Below are positions 22,666-37,093 of a stretch of 64,000 nt of DNA, in pieces. Origin of the DNA: Ilex aquifolium (lineage: Eukaryota > Streptophyta > Magnoliopsida > Aquifoliales > Aquifoliaceae); assembly GCA_951799425.1 (NCBI GenBank), contig OX637393.1:4178001-4242000 (forward strand), given 5' to 3'. Every line of letters starts with the position of its first letter. Position 1 is the stretch's first letter. The translations under genes were made by a program, and so were the position numbers. Below the pieces are notes generated by a model that did no database searches, was not told the origin of the DNA, and was given only the letters and a program-made list of their open reading frames with translations.

Positions 22666-23886
22666 CTAAGCTGTTGGATAGGAAGAGTCCATAGCAATCC
22701 CACACAGGCCTTCTTTGGCTTCGATATCTCTTTGCATCATTATGTATCCTTCATTTCCCCAACTGGTGGTGCCCCATGAATTCTTGATTAACCAATACTT
22801 TGTGCCATCAGCCGTAGTGCCATACCCAACTGCCGTAACACCATGGTTTAGATCGGTTCCACAATCTCCAGTGAAAACACCGCTCGAGTAAAATTGGAAC
22901 GCAACTCCACTTGCATCAATGGCAACAGAAACTGGTTGATTGGCCACGGCCTGCAATAACGCCTTCTCACTGTTGGCTGGCACGTTCTCATAACCCTTGA
23001 TCTCGGCAGCATGGGAAGCTTCTTCCTCAGCATTGCAAGTTCCATCAGTTGCCTGGTATGGATAAGCTGCTTCAGTGGCTATCCCTTTGTTGTGTACAAT
23101 AAATTCGAACCCACCTTCCATGGTGCCACCTTCGCATCCTCTATCATTACCGCTTCTGTCACAGTCTACTAGCTCCTGCTCAGACAGTGAGATCAATTTA
23201 CCAGTGGTAAGTTTGGTTATTCCTTCCGTGGCTGCTATCGTTGAAAACGCCCAACAACTTCCTGTTTGAGAAAAAAACAAATAAAAATGAACTGTCAGGG
23301 TACGGAGATCTTATCACTTCAGTGTCTTCTGAGGATCAAATATGTGCAGTCTTATTCTCTATTTGGAAAGGCTATTTTCTGAGTGAGAAAAACAATAAAT
23401 AGATATGAAAAGTGTAGCTATAGAGTGAATTTGTGAAAAGAGTTATTCCTTACCACATCGACCTTGATCCTTAATAGGCGTAACAGCTCCTTCCTTCCTC
23501 CAGTCCATAGTAGCTGGTACTGCAGTCACATTTTCATACTTAAATGAAGTAGTTTTTGACTTTGGATTGGATGGTTTCTTCAATCCATTGCGAGAGGCCT
23601 TAAACTCCTCATTTGTCTGGTCTGCAAATTCGTTGATGCTCAACTTGTAAGGTCGATTCCCAGCGCTGTTGAAAGATTCTATGAACTCCACGTTCTCCTT
23701 GAATATCATGAGACGTCTTTCCTTCTCTGCAATGTTCTTGTAAACACGTCCATAGCGAGCCATCCATTGCTCATGTCTCTCCGAGATGGATGCTTCAGGT
23801 AGTGTGCGGGATGCAGCCTGAGAAGCCCACATCCCGAGAATTATCAATGCTGCGACGATCAATTTTTTTTCTAACGATGATCCCAT
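22666..23886 (-). CDS. Gene A, block 2: SAG12/SAG39-like cysteine protease, intact
   Basis: Exons 23886-23454 and 23261-22666 with a 192-bp intron. The 342-residue product is identical to the block 1 protein: signal peptide, ERFNIN I29 prodomain, Q141, C147, H284 and N305, and the extra Thr in the WGTTSWG loop. The start is the ATG at 23886; the in-frame codon 9 nt earlier is TTG. It is functional by sequence and would double the dose of the A enzyme if expressed. Confidence 0.93.
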
Positions 23887-24136
23887 CGCGTCCAAATTGA
23901 ATGACTATAACTATGACTTTGTAATGATTTGAATATGGAAGTACATTCCTTGTTAGAAATAGGTACACATATATATAGAGAGAAAATGCATATGATTCCT
24001 TGAAGTTTTGTTCTCACAAAGCTTCGGTCCCATGTGATGTAGTCGCTGTCTGAGAGGCCCTACTCCGTGGCTTGCTGCGCAATCTGTAACCACTTGGACC
24101 ACCCGGTTGTGCGCCTTAAACTCTTCCCATTGAACA
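23887..24136 (-). promoter_or_regulatory. Gene A core promoter, block 2
   Basis: TATA at 23970-23977; no difference from block 1 seen, including the ATGCAT box and the CCATTGAAC end next to the Mutator-like element. Confidence 0.68.
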
Positions 24137-24145
24137 TAGAAATAT

Positions 24146-25171
24146 GGGAGAATTACACCCAGGCCCCCCGAGGTTTTTCACTTAATCACTCAGACCCCCT
24201 GACATTTGAAATATTACACACAGACCCCCTGAGGTTTGTACGCGCGTAACACTTAGACCCCTGCTGTAAATATATCAATTAATAAATTACACTTAGACCC
24301 CCTTGAAGTTTGTAGGTATATAATACTTAGACTCCTTAAGTTTAAAATATTATATTTAGACCAAATATACTCTAATCAAAGATATAATATCAAATATTTT
24401 AAATTTTACAACCAAAATTCATATTCTATTGTATCATTTATTGAAATAAAATTAAAAATAAAAATTTAATTTTTTCTTAAAAAATCGTAATTAGTATACA
24501 ATTATACTATCTATTGGAATAAAGCTAAAAAAATCAAACAAGGGGTCTAAGTCATTCATAATAGAACATAAATTTTACATCTAAAATTCATGTTCTTTTA
24601 TGTTATTTATTGAAATAAAATCAAAAATAAAAATCTAGTGTTTTTAAAAAAAATCATAGTTAGTATATAATTATACTATCTATTAGAATAAAACTAAAAA
24701 ATTAAATAAGGGATCAAACTGTAATGGACACAATATCTTTTAACTTTAATTGGAGCAGTTTGGTATTTTAATTTGATTGTTTAAACGACCAAATTAAATT
24801 TCAATAGACAATATAATTGTATACTAATCACGATTTTTTAAGAAAAAATTGAATTTTTAGTTTTGATTTTATTTCAATAAAAGATTCAATAGAACATGAA
24901 TTTTAATTGTAAACTTTAAAATATTTGATATTTTATCTTTGATTGAAATATTTTTTGTCTAAGTATAATATTTTAAACTTAAGGGATCTAAGTAATATAT
25001 ATTTATAAACTTTAGGGGGTCTTGGTGTAATTTATTAATGGATATATTTACAGCAGGGGTCTGAGTGTTACACGCGTACAAACCTCAGGGAGTTTGTGTG
25101 TAATATATCAAATGTCAGGAGGTCTGAGTGATTAAGTGACAAACCTCAGGAGATATGAGTGTAATTCTCCC
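24146..25171. mobile_element. Non-autonomous Mutator-like element, block 2
   Basis: Same 1026-bp length and inverted GGGAGAATTACAC ends, with TAGAAATAT at 24137-24145 and 25172-25180. One substitution from block 1 was noticed (GGTCTGAG near 25061). Confidence 0.9.
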
Positions 25172-25180
25172 TAGAAATAT

Positions 25181-25954
25181 TGAATAGTCATGCTTCTCTT
25201 ATTAACTTGTTCTGTGGCACCTAGTGACCTGTTTGTCATTTATAGTCCTACATAAATACTTCAGTACCCTACCGAATATTATAACGTTGAAAACTCTGAA
25301 GTTACAATTTTTTGAGGCTCTAAATTATGACTCGAAAGGATATAAATTACAATTCAAAAAGTTACGTTAGAGTATTTTAAATAAAAAAGTGTTTTTTTAT
25401 CTGAAAACTGAATCTTACGTCGACCAAAATTTTAAAATATATATATATATATATCTAGCATTTGTGCTAGTGTTATCTAGCATTTGAGTTAAAGTGAGCT
25501 CTTAGAACTCTAATGTTTACGAAACACACTGCCCAGCCTAGTCCAAACCCGGGTAAGGTAAATAGAATAAAATATTAACTAGTATTAAATCTAGTTTTTA
25601 ATATTTTATTTAATTAATTTCCGTCGTAACTCCTATATTAAAAATTCAGTTTCTGAATATTAAAGGTTCTAACGGCTAGTTTTCTAACTGCTATTTTTTA
25701 TTTAATTTTAATAGTTATTATCTGATAAAATATGGGAGTTATTACGGAATATTAAACACGTATATTTTCTGTATATATATTTACGTGGTTCAGTATAGAA
25801 ATATATAATCTGAATATTTTCTATATTTTTCTCTACTGCATAAGTTCTTAGGCAAAATTGAAAAGTATCGTATGAAGCGCTTCATCTGATTGTGCAGATT
25901 TGAGTGAAGCAACAGTCAATAGGTTGGACTGTTGTATTCTGGGAACAACGAGTT
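25181..25954. other. AT-rich spacer upstream of gene A, block 2
   Basis: No gene seen; copy of 4611-5382 with one more AT unit near 25441. Confidence 0.6.
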
Positions 25955-26673
25955 GTTTTTTTTTTTCGAAAAGTAAAATGTATTTAAAAAAAACATATAT
26001 ATAAGGGTAATCACCCACAAATTGTACAGTGAAGTCGCGTAGGACTCAAAGACAAACATAAAAAAACCCAAAAAATCAAGGCTCAGAACACAAGTCTGTA
26101 AGAGATGCCTGAATAAGAGTATCTCCCACAGAATTGTTGACAAAAGTATACACTGGTAGACAAAAACAGACAAAACAGGACTTCACTGTACATTAACACC
26201 ACTGAGAACGACCAACAAGCATCAACCCTCATCAGACTGGCTTTTGCTCACAGCCCAATAGCATATCAGCCCATTGACAGCTTCAGCTCCCTCAACTTTC
26301 CATCAGCTCATGCCAGCATTTCTGCCAGCTCATGCCAGATCAAGATAGCAGCTGCTCATGGACCATGGATCCCTTCAGCTGCCCATTTAACTGTTGTATC
26401 CCTCGGCTGGAGGCAACAGCTGAAGAGGTCTTGTATTTGAGAGAAGCCAATCTACTCCACACAATCCGCAGGATAAGATGGGTAACATAAATTGAATCCT
26501 TGAACTGGTTTCTAAATCTTCTATTATTTCTCTCCATCCACAAGTGATAAACAGTGGCAGCCAAGCAGATTCTGCAAATCAGTTTCTTCATCGACTTACC
26601 CTTCCATTAATAGAGCGACCTAGTTCGTGCCTTGCCCTGCCATACACTTTATCTTTGAGATTTCATTTTTTTC
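25955..26673 (-). mobile_element. LINE-1 remnant, block 2
   Basis: Copy of the LINE 3' end in block 1: the zf-RVT-type frame at 26591-26340, a poly(A) tail seen as a T run at 25956-25966, and CAACGAGTT flanks. Confidence 0.8.
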
Positions 26674-28144
26674 CAACGAGTTATGATTAATTATAAAATA
26701 CTACGATCGATCATAAAAAATGCTATTTTTAAAGGTCACGTTACACCTTTTAAAAATCAGTTACAACTAACCGAGTTTATTCAAGATTATTACAGACCAA
26801 AAATTGTTATCGATATCGTAGTCGTGATGTAGCCTCAGAATGTCCAATACGTTACATTGTTTGGATTTTTCTGGGTAAAATTTTCTAGCTCATTTTACGA
26901 TCCTTTTAGGACATACGTGAATACTAATGTGAATCAAAACACAATTTTGCTTGTAGGCTAAATTACACTTACACCTCCTAAATTATGGCTCTTGTTTTAT
27001 TTTGCCCCCTCAAGGTGACTTCAATTGAAATAACTCGTACCCATTCCAAAAAAAAAACAGCAATTTGAAGAGACAAATTTGATTTCGTTTCATTTTGGCA
27101 TTGTTGTTGTATACAATAGGATATTAGATATCCAAAATAATCAAGTAAAAGGAAGAATCGAATTTTTTTCTTAATAAACGAAAAAGAAACAAAAGATGAA
27201 ACATATATGATGGATCAACTAAACCCTCTCGAGACTTTTTTAAGAATAAAGAAGAGGAAGCTTGTGTAAATTCCATGGAATAAGGTTCGATCCTATTCAT
27301 GGTGATTCTGTAGATATTTCATTATGAAAATGGGAATGACCCATACAAGTTCAAGTACAGCATTTTGAGAGTGTTTGTAATTTCATTTTGAGAGTGTTTG
27401 TAATTTCCCGTGCGCCTAAGCCTCACTACTGAGCTTTCTTCATGGGTTTAGGGGCTCGCCCAGATAAGAGTTGCTAAAGCTATGTTGAAGTGACTGCATA
27501 ACGGATTATCCACTGCAGAATTGGAGTACTGTGCATGTCTACTCATAATAGGGGTTGGAAGTGAGTCAATATTACAAAATCTTTAGTGCAACTGATTGGC
27601 AAAAAGTTGGTAGAGTGTGAACTGGGTCAAGACTTTTCTTGGGGTCAAAACCATGTCTCTTGAATGGCTGTATTACACTTAAAAGTTGCGTATACCACAA
27701 GAGAGACAGTCAGTGACATAGCCCCTTCATGACCTTTTGGCTTTTGTACACACGTGAATTGGAGTTATGCATAATATTTTTCCACCGTCTCGCCATGATT
27801 GCGGGTTTAAATTTCGTTACTCTTTCTCTATGTACACACTGTTAGAAAAAAAATAAATTATACAACCAGAATCGTGCACAGACCTTATCCGTGTACAGAT
27901 AAGGAAAAAAAAAAGAGTAGAAGAGACTAAAATAGATACATATGGGTGGTAATGGGAGTTATAATTAGTTAATTGCATTTAATCTTTGCAATTTTAAAAG
28001 AAAGTAATATAAATTAAAGTTAAAAAACAAAGGTATTGTATACATTTTCTAAGCAGATAGATATAACAAGATTTCCCAGTAACACTAATAAGAAGTAAAA
28101 TACAAATCAGTGTTATGACATTTAATCTCATATTACGAGAAATT
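26674..28144. other. Spacer between LINE-1 and the CACTA end, block 2
   Basis: No gene seen; copy of 6102-7572 with at most a few substitutions (for example GGGTCAAA near 27645). Confidence 0.6.
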
Positions 28145-28428
28145 CACTACAAGAAAAAAGACATTTATCGGCGTTTAAATAAACGTCGGTAAAATGAAAT
28201 AAATGCCGCAAAATATTATTATTGACGTTTGTTATTAACGCCGTCGAAAGGGAAAATTACCGGCGTATAATTAAACGCCACAAAAATTAAAGTGACGTTT
28301 ACTAATCGCTGAAGCGGCGCTTATTTAATCGACGACTTCCTTGTAAAATTTCGGTGACCGGAGCTATTTTACGGCGTTTATTTAAACGCCAGTAATTATT
28401 ATTTCTGACAACTGATTTCCGCCGGTAA
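28145..28428. mobile_element. CACTA single terminus, block 2
   Basis: CACTACAAGAAAAAA start with the same subterminal GGCGTTTA/AACGCC repeats as block 1; no second end. Confidence 0.8.
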
Positions 28429-28544
28429 TGATAATTAATATTTTTTTTTTCATAATAAAACCTAGCTCATTGCATTTTCACTAGAATAAGAATTTTAAAT
28501 ATTCAGGAATTCTCCACCAGATGAAAAATGGATAGTCAAGCTAC

Positions 28545-29170
28545 TTTTTTTTTTTGAACAAAAATAAAATTTTATTTATTTATAAAACATAAATTACAAG
28601 AAGCAAAGAAAAGGCCAAACACCTTTTCATAACAGAAACAAACAAACAAACAAAACAACCCAAAGATCCAAAAAGCTTCCAGAAAAACATAGAGCAGCAG
28701 AACCAAACAGCACCTCCCATCACAGACACTCTCCCCACTTGCTCAGCAAAGCCATCCCCTTCCTTGAATTTCAAACAAATCAACACTAATACTTACGTAG
28801 GAACATCCAAATCCTTTATACGAAAACTAGTCAACACCTCACCACACCACACCACACCCCACCCTTTCTCACTTAACCCTTATCATCAAAAACCAGAAGC
28901 CTCTTCTTACGCAAAATGGGCATCCCCTTCATGTCATGAAACAAAGCCAGACCAACCTCACAGGGCAATCTCAGACTAGCCGAAAAATCCACCGACCTTC
29001 TCAACGAAGCAGCTTAACCAGCCAAACTTTCTGCAACTGAATTAGTTTCTCTATAAATGTGAGCCAAATGAAAATCCAGCTTACTTAAAAAGTCCCTAAT
29101 CCTCATCATAAAATTCAAACAAGGCCAAGGACAACTGTAAGTCCCCAAAACAGAATTAACAAGGACCAAT
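28545..29170 (-). mobile_element. LINE-2 remnant, block 2
   Basis: Copy of the RNase H-type LINE 3' end in block 1, with the same in-frame stop after AESLAG and a T run at 28545-28555. Confidence 0.75.
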
Positions 29171-29303
29171 AAGAACTGCATTGCATCATTTACAAGGCTA
29201 AATGCACATAACACACAACACACAACACACTTGCACAAGTAGATTTGGCCAAGACCATATAGTACCATATTAGATTGAAGATTCAAAAGTCATGTGGTAA
29301 TAA

Positions 29304-30424
29304 CTAAGTTGTTGGATAGGAAGAATCCATAGCAATCCCACAAAGGCCTTCTTTGGCACCAATATCTCTTTGCATCATGATGTACCCTTTGTCTCCCCAA
29401 GTGGTGCCCCATGAATTCTTGACTAACCAATACTTGGTGCCGTCAGCAGTTGTCCCATATCCAACTGCGGTAACACCATGGTCTAGATCGGTTCCACAAT
29501 CTCCTGTGAAAACCCCGCTTGAGTAAAACTGGAATGCAGCTCCGCTTGCATCAATGGAAACTGAAACAGGTTGATTGGCCACGGCCTTCAAAAGTGCCTT
29601 CTCGCTATTGGTAGGCACATTCTCATAACCCTTGATCTTGGCAGCATGGGAAGCTTCTTCCTTGGTGTTGCAGGTTCCATCAGTTGCCTGGTATGGATAA
29701 ATTGCTTCAGTGGCAATGCCTTTGTTCTTTACGATAAATTCGAACCCATCTTCCATGTAGCCACCCTCACATCCTTCATCTTCACCACTTCTATCACAGT
29801 CCACTAGTTCCTGCTCGGACAGTGAGATCAATTTACCAGTTGTAAGTTTTGTAATTCCTTCTTTGGCTGCTATCGTTGAAAATGCCCAACAACTTCATGT
29901 TAATAGAATTGCACTGCTGAGAAAAAACTATCATGGATTTGAGAAGTGTAGTTGCACAAGGTGAAGTTTAGAAAAGAGGATTCCTTACCATATTGACCTT
30001 GATCCTTAATAGGGGTAAAAGCTCCTTTCTTCCTCCAGTCCATGCTAGCTGGTACTACAATCACATTTTCATACTTGAACGGCATAGTTTTCATTGCCTT
30101 TGGATTGGATGGCATCTTGTATCCATTGCGAGAGGCCTTAAACTCTTCATTTGTCTGGTCTGCAAATTCATTGATGCCCAACTTGTAAGGTCGATTCCCA
30201 ACTTTGTTGAAATATTCTATGAACTCTACATTGTCCTTGAATATCTTAAAACGCCTTTCCTTCTCGGCAATATCCTTGTAAACACGTCCATGACGAGCCA
30301 TCCATTGCTCATGTCTCTCTGAAATGGATGCTTCAGGTAGTGTTCAGGATGTGGCCTGAGAAGCCCACATTCCTAGTAGTATCAATGCAGCAGTGATAAG
30401 TTTTCTTTTGAGTGATGAAGCCAT
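29304..30424 (-). pseudogene. Gene B, block 2: cysteine protease pseudogene, same lesions as block 1
   Basis: Exon equivalents 30424-29989 and 29896-29304. It carries the same TGA at codon 27 (30344-30346), the same AG to AT change at the intron acceptor (29897) and the same Cys to Tyr before the active site. Sharing all three shows that they arose before blocks 1 and 2 separated. The mature-domain frame remains open. Confidence 0.9.
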
Positions 30425-30677
30425 TGTTGTGAGCAAATTGAACGGTGATAAGGTGATGGTTTTGTGGATAGGATTTTCTTTCTACTGAATACTGAAGTAC
30501 ATTCCTTGTGGGTTTTAGGTCCATATATAGAAGATGCATCTGTTTCTTCCTAAAGTTACGTTTTCGTAAAGCTTCAGTCTCATGTGATGTAAATGCTGCT
30601 AGAGAAAGGGCTCAACTCCGTGGTGTGCAGGGCAATTTGTAATGACTCGAACAATCCGGTTGTGTACCGTAAACGCT
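30425..30677 (-). promoter_or_regulatory. Gene B core promoter, block 2
   Basis: TATA at about 30523-30529 beside GATGCATCT; same blocks as block 1. Confidence 0.63.
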
Positions 30678-32216
30678 GCCATTGAACCTTAATTCTTTTT
30701 ATTTTCTTCCAAATTATTGCTACAAAGGACAGCAAAAACAAAACATCCAGGCTTGTCTTATTGACTAGTTCTGAGCTACTTATTGACATTAATTATTTGT
30801 AATCCTAATATAACTATAGCTGATGTAAAGTCAGATGGGCCAATCACTTGTTTGTTCATATGAAATTCTTCTTTTGGATTTTCTTTATGTCTTTGGCCGA
30901 AATTGCTTAGCTCATAATTTACTATCATTTTTGTATATGTCTGAAGAACAACTTCACTCAGTTTAGTATTATCTAGTTCTGATCTTCGATGCTACTATCG
31001 AAATAATTACAAGGACATCCCAGAAATTTCTAATTTTTTTCTTGAATTGGGATTTATTGTTTCCTTGTTGATCATCTTTCTTGGTTCTTGTTTTGTGCTT
31101 ATGTTTGTGGCTTTGAGTGTGGTTTCCTATCAAACCAAGTGGCAAAACATTTGTACATTCATAACCGATTATAGTGTGTTCTCTTGATTTTTTGAAACAC
31201 TACTCCTAGTTACGTTCGTTTTATGGGGTTGAATATGTTTTAAGCATTTCAGGATTGAGTAATTTAGAGCATTGATTTATGGAGTTAAATTCTACATGTA
31301 TAACTCAGACCTGAATGGTTGTTTTGTATAAAAAACCTTGAAAGCATATTTTGAAAACACGCTTTTACATTGAATTCAAAAACTTTAGTTTAAACTACAG
31401 TTTCATGTAAACAACGATAAATTAAGAAATAAGTTAGATATCAACTTCTTGAAAGCATAAAGTTTAAAAATTACCTTACGATGGTCAAAAATTCTTAGGC
31501 CAACCTTTTGTCTTGTTCATTCAAGCGATGAACAGATTGAATTGCATGTCTTTCACTGCTTTGCAGAACCATTTCCCATGTTAGCCATAACATCGAAGTG
31601 GTTACAACAATGCCTTCTACTACACTTTGGGAAATAACGTTTTTGTAGCTTAGTTCAAGCTATATGCAGTCAAAGAGACTTGAACTCAGTTTATACCCTT
31701 CATTCTAAATGTTAGTGAAGAATTCATGTCAGTGGTGTTTAGTGAGGCCACGAGGGCATTGTCTGGCTCATTTGTTTCATCATTTGTGTATTTGTAATCA
31801 AGTGCTAGCTTATGCTCTTCTCTGTGTTTCTTACTAATGTAGCTTTATTTTCAAGAGGGATCCATCAAACTTAAGAGTTTGGTTTTGCAATGATGTTGCA
31901 ATAGGTTTGAAATGGTTAGGCTGTTTCGGAATTTAGAACCTGAGGAAATCAACCAGCCTAGAGTTGCCTGGTTTCGACTTCCATAGGGCACTAGTTGAAT
32001 TTCACATGCCGGCATTTGCTGGAAATCAAAATACTTGGAGTATAAATGCTAAGAACTCACAGTACTTTGCACTTTCATTACACAAATTTACATACATTAC
32101 TGCATTGCATCATTTACATAGCTAAATGCAGTTAACGCCCTGCACTTGCACAAAGTGGATTTGGCTAAGGCCATTTACAATATCTGGTAGAAGATCCACC
32201 CATCCTATGGTAATGT
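30678..32216. other. Spacer between B and C, block 2
   Basis: No gene seen; copy of 10106-11644 with about two substitutions noticed. Confidence 0.62.
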
Positions 32217-33426
32217 CTAAGATGTTGGATAGGAAGAATCCATAGCAATCCCACAGAGGCCTTCTTTGACTTCGATATCTCTTTGCATCATTATGTATCC
32301 TTCCTCTCCCCAACTAGTGCCCCATGAGTTCTTGACTAACCAATACTTTGTCCCATCAGCAGTAGTCCCATACCCAACTGCCGTAACACCATGATCTAAA
32401 TCGGTTCCACAATCTCCTGTGAAAACCCCGCTTGAGTAAAATTGGAACGCAGCTCCACTTGCATCAATGGAAACAAAAATTGGTTGATTAGCCACAGCCT
32501 TCAATAGAGCCTTCTCACTCTTGGCGGGAACATTCTCATAACCCTTAATCTTGGCAGCATGAGAAGCTTCTTCCTTAGTGTTCCAAGTTCCATCAGTTCC
32601 CTTGTATGGATAAGTTGATTCGGTGGCAATGCCTTTGTTCTTCACAATAAATTCAAACCCATATTCCATTAAACCACCCTCACATCCTGTATCTTCACCG
32701 GCTATGTCACAGTCCACTAGCTCCTGTTCGGACAGTGAGATCAATTTACCAGTGGTAAGTTTGGTTATTCCTTCCGTGGCTGCTATGGTTGAAAACGCCC
32801 AACAACTTCCTGTTCATAAAGAGTAGTAGTGAGATAAAATTTATGGAAAGCCACTGCTTAATATAGGAATGGTCAGATATAGTCAGTTTCACCACGTATT
32901 TGGAAAGACTGTTTCTATAAGTATGAAAAACTATATATGTATTTAAAAATGGTATTTGCAGAGTAAGTTGAGAAAAGAGGTATTGCTTACCACATTGACC
33001 TTGATCCTTAATAGGGGTAACATCTCCTTTCTTCCTCCAGTCCATGCTAGTTGGTACTGCAGTTACATTTTCATACTTAAATGAAGTAGTTTTCAGTGAC
33101 TTTCGATTGGATGGCATCTTGAGTCCATTGCGAGAGGCCTTAAACTCCTCATTTGTCTGGTCTACAAATTCGTTGATGCTCAACTTGTAAGGTCGATTCC
33201 CAGCGCTGTTGAAAGATTCTATGAACTCCACGTTCTCCTTGAATATCATGAGACGTATTTCCTTCTCTGCAATGTTCTTGTAAACACGTCCATAGCGAGC
33301 CATCCATTGCTCATGTCTCTCCGAGATGGATGCTTCAGGTAGTGTGCGGGATGCAGCCTGAGAAGCCCACATTCCGAGTATTATCAATGTTGCAGCGATG
33401 AATTTTGTTTCGAGTGATGAAGCCAT
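32217..33426 (-). CDS. Gene C, block 2: SAG12/SAG39-like cysteine protease, Cys to Trp change
   Basis: Exons 33426-32991 and 32809-32217, 181-bp intron, 342 residues, same protein as block 1, including the Trp that replaces the disulphide Cys at residue 221, NEFVD in the prodomain, and intact C148, H285 and N306. Because both copies share the Trp, it predates the split of blocks 1 and 2. Block 3 retains Cys at this position but is truncated. Confidence 0.88.
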
Positions 33427-33657
33427 TCTGTGCTAATTGAATGGCGATAACTATGATTTTTCTTCCTGCTGAATATGGAAGCACACTCATCTGCTTATAT
33501 AGAAGATGCATCTGCTGCATTGAAGTTTTGTTCTCACAAAGTTCCATGTGATATAGATGTGCTGTAAGTGAAAGGCTCTACTCCGTGGCTTGCTGGGCAA
33601 TTTGCGACGACTTGGACAACCCGGCGGTGTACCATAAACGCTGCCATTGAAGCTTAA
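33427..33657 (-). promoter_or_regulatory. Gene C core promoter, block 2
   Basis: TATATAA at 33495-33501 with GATGCATCT next to it; same order of blocks as in block 1. Confidence 0.63.
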
Positions 33658-35867
33658 AATTGTTTTTAGTTTCTTCCAAATTAGTACTACAATGGACAGG
33701 CAGAATCAAAACATCCAAGCTTGTCTTATTAACTTTTTATGTGCCAGTTAGTAACATCAATTATTTATAATCCTAATACTACTATGAGAAGGTCCAATCT
33801 CTTGTTCTTATGAAATTATTTGTCTATATTTTTTTGGATTTTCCTATGTCTTTACCTCAAATTAGTATACGTCTGAAGAACAACATGACTCAATTTAGTA
33901 TTCTTTGGTACTTGTTACTTAGAGCATTAATTTTTGGAACTAAGTTCAAGAAGAACTTTGTTTTGATTGTGGCTGTTTGGTGTGCCAGAATCCCCTAATC
34001 GTTTTTAAGTTTAGAATATGAAAAACATACACAAATGTAATGCAAAGTCTCCGATTATAAAATGATTCTGAGTGTTGGCCGATTTTGTTATGATTTCACT
34101 GAGTTCTTTCCAATTAGACACATTCCGTTCCGAGACCAATAGATGTTCCGTGAAAACTATGTGTCTCACTCGACTTGAGATTGACTTGGAGAAATTCGAT
34201 TCATCCGAACCATCACTACGCGATGTCATGATACCATCATCGCAACCTCGATATCTCATCATGCCCAATTTTTTCTATCTAGCATTTCGTGTTCATCGGC
34301 TGGTATCACAACTTTGAGCCATGCCTCGTAATCTAGTGGAGCCCTTTGATAGAAAACTCTATACCACCCTATCGTGAATAGTTGTAACTGATCATTTGTA
34401 AGGTATAACTAAATTCTCAATAATAGTTATTTTTGGTACCAACTATTCATTTGTAAGGTATAACTAAATTCTCAATAATAGTTATTTTTGGTATAGTACC
34501 AAAAAAACCATTTCGGTATCGTATGAAACCTCAGAAGGTCCAATATGTTATTCATACAAAATCACTTTTTATGTATTTTGGATTATTCTTATGTCTTTAG
34601 GTTAATTTCCTAGATCATTTTACAATCTTTTAGTACATGCCTGATTATTTTTAAAATAAAACACAGTCTTGCTCTAATCTAGGTGACTTACAATTGAAAT
34701 AACTCGTACCCATTCCAAAACAATAGCACTTCCAAGGAAGTGCTAATAATCGAGTCAGGCTATTCGAGCTCGGCTTGTATAGGGTTTGTTAAACTAGTCG
34801 AGCTCGAACATTTTTTTAAGTTCGTTTAAAAAACGGGCATAAAAATCTCGACTCGAACTCGTAAAGTTCGGCTTGTTTATAAGTAAAGCTTGACTCAAAC
34901 TCTGGTTCGGGCTTGACTTGTTTTCTAAACGAACTGAACTTGAACAATTTTTTAAACTCGTTTAAAAAAAATAAGTTCGACAGTCTCGGCTCGATTATTA
35001 GGAGTTTTAAACCTCGCCTGTTGATTTTAGCGGAAGAAGTGCTAAGCCGAGGCCCACAGCAGTTGGTATCATTGAAAATAATAACACCTTACCATGGTTC
35101 GATATGGTGCCCAACACTCTCTCACTTTATCTTTGCGAACGATGTTCTAAGAGACCAAATTTGACTTTGCTTCGTATTCGCACTTCTGTTGTATGCAAAT
35201 GAACAAAAAGGAAACGAAAAATTAACCATATATGATGGATCAACTAGACACTCGCAAGACTTTCTTAATAATAAAGGAAGAGGAAGCTTGTGTAAATTCC
35301 ATGGAATAAGGATCCATCCTATTCATGGTGATTCTGTAGATATTTCATTGTGAAAATGGGACTCCTGTTCAAGTTTAAGTTCACAACATGAAGCAAGAAA
35401 GAGAATCAGTCATGCTTGACCTCACGCTTTTCAACGTCAAAGTGTATTTGCAAAACACCTTTGAATGAAAAACATTAAATCGTGTTTTGTAGACATACTT
35501 TCTAATTAACGCTTTCATAAAAATTACCATAGATTCAAAAACTATATCATTACTCTTTTTAGTAATGTCTATTCGCTATTTCCCAACCAACTTGATGAAT
35601 AAGGAACCAAGCAGTCGATCATTTACCGCACCTCAAATTTGAAACCAAAAATATCTGGTGATCGAAAACAAACTGCCTTTTTTTTCTTAACCTGCCAAAA
35701 AACTCATCATGAAATACTCATAACAATTGAGAACAAACAAAGGGAATGATATGAGAAATCCAAAAAACTCATCCATCTGCAGTTTGATGGTAGTTACATA
35801 ATAGGATATAAGGCTGGCCCCCAGCCCGCCTCCACAGCGACAACTGGCTCGTGTACTGAGTTGCTCT
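33658..35867. other. Spacer between C and D, block 2
   Basis: No gene seen; copy of 13086-15295 including the two-unit 55-bp repeat (34393-34494) and the GAGCTCG-rich stretch. Confidence 0.6.
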
Positions 35868-37093
35868 TTATGCAGTAGGATATATAGCATTCATTGTAAT
35901 GCCACACATACCTTCTTTGTTAGCAACATCTCTTTGCAATCTAATGTACCCATTCTCTCCCCAACCTCTGCACCCCATGAATTTTTGCATATCCAGAACT
36001 TAGTATCGGCTTTACTTGTCCCATATCCAACTGTTGGGATAGCATGAATTATGTTCAGTCCCACAATGACCAGTTACAACAGCGCTCAAGTAAAATTGGA
36101 AATGACTAGGATCGACACTAATTGAGACCAGTTGATTGGCCACAGCTGCTAGTAGCGCCGCCACATCATTGGAGGGAACTTTTTCATAGCCTCTGATCTT
36201 GGCTGCTATGGCCGACGTCATATTGGCGTTGCAAGTTGCCTCTGTGTCTGTGGTTCTATAGGGGTAAGCCTTTTCAGTTGTGAGGCCTTTGTTTCGTATA
36301 ACAAAGTCGAAAGCATGTTGCACTGAACTGCTGTGACAGCCATTTTGAAAACCATCACAGTCAATGATATGTTGCTCAGACAACGAAATCAAATGACCGG
36401 TTTTGATTTGAGTAATTCCTTCCATAGCTGCCACAGCTGAAAATATCCAGCAACATCCTGTGCACAAATCATTTAGAGAAGAGAGTGAATGAGTGACAAG
36501 AAATTGAAAATGGAAGTTGGATGTATAGGTTCTCAATTTAGGGTGGTAATTGAGACGGGCTTGTTTAGGTTCATTTTATCGACTCCCCAAACAGTACTAT
36601 AAGAATCGTTGCTGAACATCCCCTTGTAATTGTACATAGCAATAACATATTTTGGTTCAGGCATTTGCTCATATAATCTCACTGAAGAATGAGCCATTTT
36701 CATTGTTATTGTTCCGACTGTTAAAATTATGTCTCTTGTGCCAGCTCAATTACCAAGCTTAGATTTGTGCTCAAAAACTTGGCTCGATAAAAACTTTCTT
36801 TCATTGAGTCGAAACTATTCAATTTCTCGCCAAAAAATTCCAAATATTAAATATTAGAGCTTAAAAATCAGTCCAAATGGTCTCTTTCTCAACAAAAGTT
36901 GCCCAAACAACGTGTAATAAATTTTAAATCAAGTACTAGAAGATGAATGTTTTTAAAAATCTGTTGGAGAAGAGTGTGATGGAGAACTGTCCATGGTTTG
37001 GAGCTATATAGTGATACAATCCAGGGGATTATTTGAAAATTAACATTAGAGTTACTTATAGAGATGAAGCTATTCAAGTCGAGCCAAACCTAC

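Noticed and set aside
20571-36500. Blocks 1 and 2 as an assembly duplicate of one locus
   Set aside because: Block 2 has a private LTR with its own target duplication, and the right third differs by about 1%, so they are distinct, though raw reads should confirm it.
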